DNA of 17,268 nt from Chrysochromulina tobinii (Eukaryota > Haptophyta > Prymnesiales > Chrysochromulinaceae). Position numbers and translations under genes: made by a program. The stretch covers positions 1-17,268 of the forward strand of contig JWZX01001393.1 of the NCBI GenBank assembly GCA_001275005.1, given 5' to 3'. Shown here piece by piece: positions 7,642 through 14,366 of this stretch. The notes beneath the pieces were generated by a model. That model did no database searches and was not told the origin of the DNA. It saw only the letters and a list, made by a program, of their open reading frames with translations. Position 1 is the first letter of the stretch, and every line of letters starts with the position of its first letter.

Positions 7642-9295
7642 ATGTCGATCACATCTGACGAGCTCAACTTCTTGGTGTATCGATACCTGCATGAGTCAGG
7701 TGCGCATCGCGCACCATGGTGCAACATCTGCGAGATGGCTTCAGCGCAGACAGCCAGTCACGAGCGGTCACGCACACGCAGATCACCCTCCGCCGCCGCG
7801 CTCTGTGCACCGCCACACAGCGCTGCTCACGCGCGCGCTGCGCTTGCAGGTTTCCGGCACGCCGCCTTCACTTTCGGCGCTGAGAGCTTGGTCGCCAAGA
7901 GCAACATCAACGGCGCCAAGATCCCGCCGGGCCAGCTGATCAGCTTCGTGCAGAAAGGCATCATGTATCAGGAATTGGAGCGCAGCGTGGCGGACGACGG
8001 GTCGGTCGCGGGCTCGAGCGAGCCCTTCTCGCTGCTGCGCGCCTCCGACGGCACCGCCGGCAAGGCGAGCCCGTCCGAAGGCCCTCCTCCCGCCAAGAAG
8101 CACAAGTCGGAGAACGACAGCAGCAGAGGCGCCGGCAGCTCGCGCGTTGTTGCGAGCGCCGATGACGGCAGCAGCAGCAGCGGCGGCGGCGCGCGCGAGC
8201 TCATCACCACGGAGGACGAGGTGACGACGCTCGCGGGCCACGAGGGCGAGGTCTTCATCTGTGCGTGGAACCCGTCGTCTCTGCTGCTCGCGAGCGGGTC
8301 AGGTGACGCGACGGCCCGGATCTGGCGCGTGCCAGAGGGACCGTCGGGCAAAGGCGCAGAGGGCGCAGATGAGCGAGCCGTACGTGTTGCAGCACCTGTC
8401 GCAGGACAAAAGCGAGGGCAAGAGCAAGGACGTGACCACGCTCGACTGGAACCACAGCGGCTCCGCGCTCGCCACAGGCTCGTATGATGGGCAGGCGCGC
8501 ATATGGTCAGCCAGCGGAAAGCTCACAGCGACGCTCACGAAGCACAAGGGTCCGATCTTTTCGCTCAAGTGGAACGCGAGCGGCAAGTACCTGCTCTCCG
8601 GCAGCGTCGACAAGACGGCCATCATCTGGGACGTGCAGAAAGCCGATGTGCTCCAGCAGTTCGCCTTTCACAAGGAGCCCACGCTGGACGTCGACTGGAG
8701 AGACGAAGACTCGTTCGCGAGCTGCTCGACCGACAAGATGATCTTCGTGTGCAAGCTCGGGCACGCGCAGTATCTCAAGTGCTTCCAGGGGCACAAGGAC
8801 GAGGTGAACGCGATCAAGTGGGACCCGTCTGGCCAGTGGCTCGCCTCGTGCTCTGATGACCACACAGCCAAGGTCTGGAGTATGTCGCAGAGCTCCTGCA
8901 AAAGCGACCTGCAAGACCATACCAAGGAGATCTACACGATCAAGTGGAGCCCGACCGGACCGGGCAGCGCCAACCCGTCGGGCAAGCTTGTGCTCGCCTC
9001 CGCCTCCTTCGACTCCACTATCCGGATATGGGACGCCCTTTCCGGCGTGTGTTTACACGTCCTGTCCAAGCATCAGGACCCTGTCTACTCGGTCGCCTTC
9101 TCCGCCAACGGGCAGTACCTCGCTTCAGGCTCTTTCGACAAGTGCCTGCATATTTGGTCGGTGCGCGACGGCAGCCTCATGAAGACGTACCGAGGCCACG
9201 GTGGCATCTTCGAGGTCGCGTGGAATGCGGCGGGGACCAAGGTGGCCGCGTGCTTCAGCAACAACACCGTCGCTGTCATCGACACGCGGGTGTGA
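7642..9295 (+). CDS. TBL1/TBL1XR1/HOS15-type LisH-WD40 corepressor protein
   Basis: This family is a core subunit of NCoR/SMRT-HDAC3 corepressors in animals and of HOS15-HDAC complexes in plants. Exon 1 (7642-7699) encodes [24 protein letters not shown] intron (7700-7849) is followed by [13 protein letters not shown], which restores the family LisH motif exactly, then [21 protein letters not shown] low-complexity linker with KKHKSE follows, then the WD40 propeller from [15 protein letters not shown] to the C-terminus, with [20 protein letters not shown] and [12 protein letters not shown] as in TBL1/HOS15. The frame shifts by one base between about 8329 and 8370. A 31- or 40-nt intron from GT 8329 could explain this, but the length and the RIWRVPEG match to relatives favour a single-base difference. 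After 8370 the frame runs cleanly to the TGA at 9293-9295. Confidence 0.93.
7700..7849 (+). other. Intron 1 of the TBL1/HOS15 gene
   Basis: It starts GTGCGC and ends TTGCAG. Removing its 150 nt rebuilds the invariant LisH reading ...[15 protein letters not shown]. The length is a multiple of three and the intron has no in-frame stop, so retention would add 50 residues without breaking the frame. Confidence 0.9.
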
Positions 9296-9776
9296 GTGGC
9301 ACAGCACGACCCACGCGCGCGTCGTACGTCTCTCGCGCGTTCGGTTGCACCTCGCGAGTCTTTTGGTTTGAGGAGAGTCGCGACGCCATGGTGCCATGCG
9401 CGCATCGCAGTGCCAAAACGGGGACTACCGGGGGGCTGTGTTCGAGCACACACGCTCTGCATGCCTACTAGTATATGTTCTGAAGATGTATTATATGCAC
9501 TTTGTATGTACAGGCACACGGCCACAGACACCCCGGCGCTCAAATTCAGCGGGCGGGGGGGCGAGGCGCGTTAGAGGCGCGGGGGTGTCGGCTGTCGCGG
9601 GGTAGGCGCGAGGGGGCGTTTCCGGCATCAAGCATGCCGGTGCAATAGGTTTCATTATGGTGACCATACATTTGTTATGTAGACATTAGCATGCATTCGA
9701 CACCGATCATGATGATGACGAAGTACTTACTTGTGTTCATAAGAGCGGCTCGTTCGAGACCGGCCGGTGAGGTCCC
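9296..9776. other. 481-bp intergenic region
   Basis: This holds the 3' end of the TBL1 transcript and the promoter of the next rightward gene. AT-richer stretches at about 9468-9510 and 9640-9740 flank a G-rich block (about 9540-9620). It contains a hairpin at 9622-9640 and a palindrome at 9657-9667. No credible gene was found. Confidence 0.6.
9622..9640. other. Hairpin (7-bp stem, 5-nt loop), possible 3'-end element
   Basis: CCGGCAT (9622-9628) and ATGCCGG (9634-9640) are perfect inverted repeats around CAAGC. A second palindrome, ATGGTGACCAT, follows at 9657-9667. Position fits either the end of the TBL1 transcript or the promoter of the next gene; the role is unknown. Confidence 0.5.
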
Positions 9777-11108
9777 ATGTCTCGCCCTCGCGGCGTCACG
9801 CTGTCAGTCTTCGCTGCGCTTAGTTTGTCTGGTGCCGATTTTCAGCATGGTGTGCAGCATGGTGTGCAGCAGCCTGTGCAGCACACGCATACTGGCGCCG
9901 ATCCGCGGACTGGCGAAACGTACCAGCTGGATGTCCCGCAACTCGGCCCTTGCGAAACGTGCCGAATGGACGTCAACGCAGACCAAGCCAACCATCATGC
10001 ATGTGTTCAAGAATGCGCACCATCGTCGCCGTCTCCGCCGCCGCCGTATCATGCTCCACGCCCTTTGCCCCCGCCAAACTTCACGCCGCACCCTCCAGCA
10101 CCAAGGCCGTCGGACTGCCCAGACTTTTGCGACCTAACGTGTGATGTGGCCTCGTACACCGAATGTGTTGGCTGTGTGTCTGACGACTGCGCGCGCGCTG
10201 CCATGCGCACCGCGCAAAGCTCTCCACCTGCGGCGATCGAGGAGCCGCAGTGGATCGACTTTGGCGAAGAGACGCATGCAGCGTCGCCACCACCGCGACC
10301 GCCACGCCCAAGCCCACCACCACCGCGACCGCGGCCCTGGACGCTGCCCTCATCATCGACCACCACGACGATGAGCTTCACGGCTCTTGAAGAATACGAG
10401 TCGCCGCCGCCGCCGCCGCCGCCGCCAGACGATTGGAGCGATGAGGCCATGGATGAGACCGATCTCGTCGGCACTGCCGGCTTCGTGGACCACTTTGCGC
10501 AGCGCATCATCAACCCTGGGCGCTTCACGCCACCACATCGGCCGCCGCCGCCGCATCGGCAGGAATCCCCGACGGCATCCTCCCCCGCTGCTCCAGACCC
10601 CCCGCCGCCCGTCAGTTCATCGTCCGCCTCGGCGGTCGTCCACGGCATGGCGGCTCTGCTACTCATCGGCCTTGCAGCGGTTCTCACATTGACGGTGGGC
10701 CGGCCGCAGTTGCAACGCACTGCTGAGGCGGACACGGCGGTGGGGCAGGGTGCAAGGGTGCTCGTCGCGTGTGCGGACCGGCTACACGAGCGGTGGAGCG
10801 AGCTGCGGCCGGGGGCGCCCACGCGACATCTGGCATCGAGTGAAATGCACAAGGGCTTTCAAGTGCAGGGTTTCGAGGGGGGCGACGAGAGGGGGGGCGA
10901 CGATGATGAGATGGACGAGGCGAGTCATCATCAAGAGGGATCGGACGAGACGGACGATGAGCTCGGTACGACGCGAGGCGCTCGGGACCACGCGAAGCGT
11001 GTGGGCGTGGACTTCGATGCGGACGAGGAGCTTGGACATCTGAATGGGGATCGCCGCATGGCTGCGGGATTTGGCACGCTTGACATGGCCAGATGTGATC
11101 TCGATTGA
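9777..11108 (+). CDS. Proline-rich, cysteine-containing single-pass membrane protein, family unknown
   Basis: The protein has 443 residues. A likely signal peptide (MSRPRGVTLSVFAALSLSGA) starts at the ATG at 9777. A short QHGVQ repeat follows (23-35), then two cysteine clusters: C59-C62-C76-C80 and C114-C118-C122-C130-C133-C138, joined by a proline-rich spacer. Further polyproline segments run to about 280 (SPPPP and PPPPPPPP types, like hydroxyproline-rich algal wall proteins). A membrane span lies at about 287-307 (VVHGMAALLLIGLAAVLTL). The tail of about 135 residues is strongly acidic (GGDDDEMDEASHH and more). The layout indicates a type I plasma-membrane protein with an extracellular Cys/Pro-rich part. 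It resembles in plan, but not in sequence, the leftward membrane-protein gene at the window's left end. I do not recognise a named family. Confidence 0.72.
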   Translation: MSRPRGVTLSVFAALSLSGADFQHGVQHGVQQPVQHTHTGADPRTGETYQLDVPQLGPCETCRMDVNADQANHHACVQECAPSSPSPPPPYHAPRPLPPPNFTPHPPAPRPSDCPDFCDLTCDVASYTECVGCVSDDCARAAMRTAQSSPPAAIEEPQWIDFGEETHAASPPPRPPRPSPPPPRPRPWTLPSSSTTTTMSFTALEEYESPPPPPPPPDDWSDEAMDETDLVGTAGFVDHFAQRIINPGRFTPPHRPPPPHRQESPTASSPAAPDPPPPVSSSSASAVVHGMAALLLIGLAAVLTLTVGRPQLQRTAEADTAVGQGARVLVACADRLHERWSELRPGAPTRHLASSEMHKGFQVQGFEGGDERGGDDDEMDEASHHQEGSDETDDELGTTRGARDHAKRVGVDFDADEELGHLNGDRRMAAGFGTLDMARCDLD

Positions 11109-11512
11109 TCCGCAGCCGGAGCCAGATGGGGGTCGATCAGATGATGTGTGGGTGGGTTGAGGTTCGGATCGTCGACATGGTTGTCACAGGGTCGTCACAG
11201 GGTCGTCAAGCAAAGTTGGCTGCCATGCCTGGACTCACGGCGGTTGTGAACTCACGGCGGTTGTGAATTGCGAATGACTTGGCGACTCTCAGGACGCCTT
11301 GTTCCGGTCTCCATTTCGCCGTTCAACTACGTCGGCCTGGTGGCTGTACACAGTGCACATCGAGACGTGGGTGAGATACCATGCGTTCGTGCTGGAAAGG
11401 GACTTAAAATTGGGCTTCTCTCTCGCTTGGCCGTTGGGTCCCCCGCGTTTTGAATCATGTTGCGACTCAGGTTGAGTGTTTTAACAGCCAATTTCACAGC
11501 GGAATCTGCGGA
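11109..11512. promoter_or_regulatory. Region upstream of the P450 gene
   Basis: These 404 bp lie between the stop of the proline-rich membrane protein and the chosen P450 start. They contain two small tandem repeats: GGTCGTCACAG-type units near 11184-11211 and a perfect 17-bp duplication at 11234-11267. A TTG at 11450 is in frame with the P450, but no upstream ATG extends it. Confidence 0.5.
11234..11267. repeat. Perfect 17-bp tandem duplication
   Basis: CTCACGGCGGTTGTGAA occurs twice head to tail in the presumed P450 promoter region. It could double a regulatory site; no factor is known. Confidence 0.85.
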
Positions 11513-13249
11513 ATGGAGCTTCCCCTGCTCCCTTTCTTTGCCTTGGTCCTTGGCGCATTGACGTTCGACCTTGCGAATTTTGCACCGTCCGCGCCTGCGA
11601 AACCCCTGCATGTGCCTGCTGTGTTTGAAGCCGCCCCTTCTGCTGCTCCTGCGAGGGCCGTGGTCATCGCCATAGCTATGGTTCTCGCCTCGCTGGTCTT
11701 ATGGCTCCGCGCGCGTGTTCGTCAACCACCAGCTGGCCTGGCACGCCCACCAGTAGCTCCCGGCGCCGTGCCCATCCTCGGCCACGCGCTCGCGTACAAG
11801 GACGACCCGGCAGCGTTTCTCGTCGCGACGTGCGAGAGTGTCGGCCCGATATTCAGCATCAACCTGGCCGGGAAGCGGATGATAGTGGTTGGACCCTCGA
11901 TCAACGCAACCAAGCAGGTCGCTCTCGCGCCCGAGTCGCAGCTCTCGGCTCGCCAGGCCGTCGCCGATATAGGCTTCAACGAGACTTTGGGCCCTCTCAA
12001 CGTCTTCCGCGGCACCGACATGCACAAGCGGTGGATCAAGGATGCCTATGGTGGTCCGTCCGGGCTGGAGGAGGAGATTGAGCCGCTCTGGCACTCGCTC
12101 GGTCGGTCGCTCAAGGAAGAAATCTACTTCAACTTTGGCACGTGCTCAGAGAATCCGGGCGATACCAACACGGTCGTCGCTGACCTCTTCGGCTTGGTGA
12201 GGGCGAGTGTGCTGCGCTGCCAGATGGAACGGCTCCTCGGCGTACCCATTCTCATCGCCGCGGGCCATGAGCATGGGGCTCCCGCGAGAATGGGCTTCGT
12301 CAAGACCTTCATGGAGTTCCAGGATGCCATCGAGCACGCGACTGCCATGGCGGCCCTGCTCCCACGCGCGCTCGCGCTACCGCTCGTGCTCTGGCCGGTT
12401 GCACGTCGGCGGCGTCGGCTGGTGGCTCGACTCGCTCAGGCGATCGACGAGGCGGACAAGCTGACGGAGCTCGCGGCGCTTGGTAGCTGGTACCGCAGCA
12501 TGCGCGGCCGCAGCCCTGCCCTCTCGAGCCTCGAGATCGCCGAGCTCGCGACCGGCCTCTTGTTTGCTTCCCACAAGAACCCTTCGATAGGGGCTGCGCA
12601 GACTGTGTGCGCGCTGCTCGAGCTACCGCGGCCTGGGAGCGATCTGCCTGGGAGCGAGGTGCGCGAGGCGGCCTTTGAGGAGGCCATGCGCATGGCCGCC
12701 AACCCGAGCGCGGCCACGCTCTCCGAGTGCCACGTCATCCGAACGGCGGTGCTTGAGACTCTGCGACTCAGCGCTCATGCCATAGGCGCAGTGCGGACCG
12801 TGGCAGCGGAGGGCGGCTTCATTCTCGACGACAAGTACTGGGCTGCTCCTGGCGAGACGATCGCGCTCACCCACATTGCTGTCCATCGATCGGAGGCGAT
12901 CTGGGGTCCGAACTGCAAGAGGTTCAGCTTGGATCGCAACGAGTACGAGCCGCATGTCGCCGACGACCCCAAGAACGAGCATGTCATGGACGGCGATCCG
13001 GCCGGGGGGGTCGTCCTCGACGAGTACACGTACACGACCTTCTCACACGGGCTGCACAAGTGCCCGGGAGAGCGCCTCGCCCTACGCACCATGGAGTGCG
13101 TGGTTGCGGCGCTGCTCTCGTCCGGCGTGCATCTTGACACAGAGCTGCCCCCCGTTTCGTTTGAGCGCGCGACGCTTGCGCAGAGGCAGGGAAAGGTCCA
13201 GGTCTTGCTCTCGAATGGCAAACTCGTGCGCCTTGCGTCGGCCTACTAG
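11513..13249 (+). CDS. Cytochrome P450, divergent (CYP51/CYP7/CYP8-like features)
   Basis: From the ATG at 11513 the protein has 578 residues. Two hydrophobic segments (about 4-20 and 48-66) precede a proline hinge (RPPVAPGAVPILGHA), so it is membrane-anchored, probably in the ER or plastid envelope. P450 marks are the K-helix ExxR (E415-T-L-R418), a FxxxR element (about 471-475, FSLDR) and the haem loop FSHGLHKCPGE with thiolate ligand C517. The I-helix segment (about 350-360, FASHKNPSIG) lacks the acid/threonine pair that handles oxygen in ordinary monooxygenases. Its A-S-H-x-N pattern recalls CYP7/CYP8 and the AGQHTS of CYP51. The overall order and the H in the haem loop favour this broad group. 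Substrate cannot be told. The gene appears intronless and complete, ending at TAG 13247-13249. Confidence 0.88.
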   Translation: MELPLLPFFALVLGALTFDLANFAPSAPAKPLHVPAVFEAAPSAAPARAVVIAIAMVLASLVLWLRARVRQPPAGLARPPVAPGAVPILGHALAYKDDPAAFLVATCESVGPIFSINLAGKRMIVVGPSINATKQVALAPESQLSARQAVADIGFNETLGPLNVFRGTDMHKRWIKDAYGGPSGLEEEIEPLWHSLGRSLKEEIYFNFGTCSENPGDTNTVVADLFGLVRASVLRCQMERLLGVPILIAAGHEHGAPARMGFVKTFMEFQDAIEHATAMAALLPRALALPLVLWPVARRRRRLVARLAQAIDEADKLTELAALGSWYRSMRGRSPALSSLEIAELATGLLFASHKNPSIGAAQTVCALLELPRPGSDLPGSEVREAAFEEAMRMAANPSAATLSECHVIRTAVLETLRLSAHAIGAVRTVAAEGGFILDDKYWAAPGETIALTHIAVHRSEAIWGPNCKRFSLDRNEYEPHVADDPKNEHVMDGDPAGGVVLDEYTYTTFSHGLHKCPGERLALRTMECVVAALLSSGVHLDTELPPVSFERATLAQRQGKVQVLLSNGKLVRLASAY

Positions 13250-13546
13250 ACGATTGTGACACGTGTTGGTCTGACGTGGAGGTGCTCGCGCAGCGCATAC
13301 TGAGATGAGTTTGCGAGTGAATAATCAGCAGCATGTCTGATTATCCGAATCTGTGTGCGCTGCGCGTACTACGTCAGAGTGACTTCGTTTGCAGTCTAGC
13401 CACATTCAAATTGGTGAAAATGATCAATAATGAGCCGCGATGAGATGCGACCGTGTCGTTCCGAGAGGGTGGTACGTCCACGGCACACCGGGCCCGCTGC
13501 GTCGCACATCGCACGTCGCATACCCGCCACCCGCCCGCCACCCGCG
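13250..13546. other. 297-bp convergent intergenic region
   Basis: This lies between the P450 stop and the stop of the leftward ER-protein gene, so it holds two 3' ends. It includes an AT-richer stretch at about 13315-13435. No gene or strong repeat was seen. Confidence 0.5.
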
Positions 13547-14212
13547 TCACAATTCATCCCGGTGCCGACGAGGGTCGGGATGATCGCTCGCTCCGGCCAT
13601 GGTACTGTGTGGCGCGTCATACCTCGGCTCTTCATCATATTCATATACATCCCGCATCTTGTCGCGGATTCCATGCAGCAGCGAGCGCAGGCCATCCGCT
13701 CGCTCACTCTTGGCTATCTTGGCCTCGTCCGGATCGTCCTCGTCCAGAGACGGAAGCGGACGCTCCGGATACAGGACCATAACGGCTCTCCTCAACTCCT
13801 CGAGCGATGGGAACTCGGGCACCATCCGTGCGTCTTCGGGCACAGCCCTGGGGTCTGTGCCAAACTCCGCAGTGAGTTGCTTCCGGATATGGCTCGCGAC
13901 ATCGCCATACCGCTGGAGCTGACTGCGTCTTGCACCGTCAAGCAGCAGCCGGTACATGAGACGCACCGCAATCGGCTCGCCAGCAGCCGCACGCACGGTT
14001 GCCATGTGGAAGAAGATCTTCGGGCCCTCAGTGCTGAACTCGATGCCCATGTCTTGCGTGTTGTCTGGAAAGCTGATCAGCATGTACGAGAAGCCCGGGT
14101 TCTCTGCCAGCGTCTGGCGTTGGAGAGCAAGCGCTGCCGACTCGCGAGCTGCCACAACTACTTGTACGCTGATCAGCGCCAGCGCCGCCGCGAGAACTCG
14201 GTTCGTGGACAT
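13547..14212 (-). CDS. Secreted or ER-lumen protein with C-terminal RDEL, family unknown
   Basis: The start is the ATG at 14212, giving 221 residues; the frame is open further upstream but without an earlier ATG. Residues 1-22 form a clear signal peptide (MSTNRVLAAALALISVQVVV). The protein ends ...RRHRDEL directly before TGA, a variant of the KDEL/HDEL ER-retrieval signal. In between is a beta-rich start (about 37-73, with FSYMLISFPDNTQ and MGIEFSTEGPKIFFHMATV), then mainly helical, charged sequence. The mature part has no cysteine. No known domain is recognised. The gene shares a 154-bp divergent promoter with the Ubl-EMAP gene and converges on the P450. It is very likely a soluble ER resident, but its activity is unknown. 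Confidence 0.8.
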   Translation of the reverse strand: MSTNRVLAAALALISVQVVVAARESAALALQRQTLAENPGFSYMLISFPDNTQDMGIEFSTEGPKIFFHMATVRAAAGEPIAVRLMYRLLLDGARRSQLQRYGDVASHIRKQLTAEFGTDPRAVPEDARMVPEFPSLEELRRAVMVLYPERPLPSLDEDDPDEAKIAKSERADGLRSLLHGIRDKMRDVYEYDEEPRYDAPHSTMAGASDHPDPRRHRDEL

Positions 14213-14366
14213 CGCGTTCACGCGCTCGGTCACCTCGCTAATCTCGTCAGATGTTTGAACGAACGCCAATCGAACGCCAATCAAGACCTCCCTCAAGCAA
14301 TCGACGCGCTCGCGGCGGCTCTTCGTTCACACTGATTCGGTCCGTTCTCTCGAATTCCGCAAACAC
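14213..14366. promoter_or_regulatory. Compact divergent promoter with two tandem CCAAT boxes
   Basis: Only 154 bp separate the start codons of the leftward RDEL protein and the rightward Ubl-EMAP gene. Bases 14260-14281 hold a tandem 11-bp repeat, CGAACGCCAAT, placing CCAAT at 14266-14270 and 14277-14281. Tandem CCAAT motifs suit NF-Y-type binding and bidirectional transcription; this role is inferred. Confidence 0.6.

Noticed and set aside
9740-9770. tRNA-like B-box, CGTTCGAGACC
   Set aside because: The flanking bases do not form a T-stem, and no acceptor or anticodon arms fit around it.
11450-11512. P450 N-terminal extension from 11450
   Set aside because: The first codon there is TTG; the first ATG in frame is at 11513 and precedes a good hydrophobic anchor.
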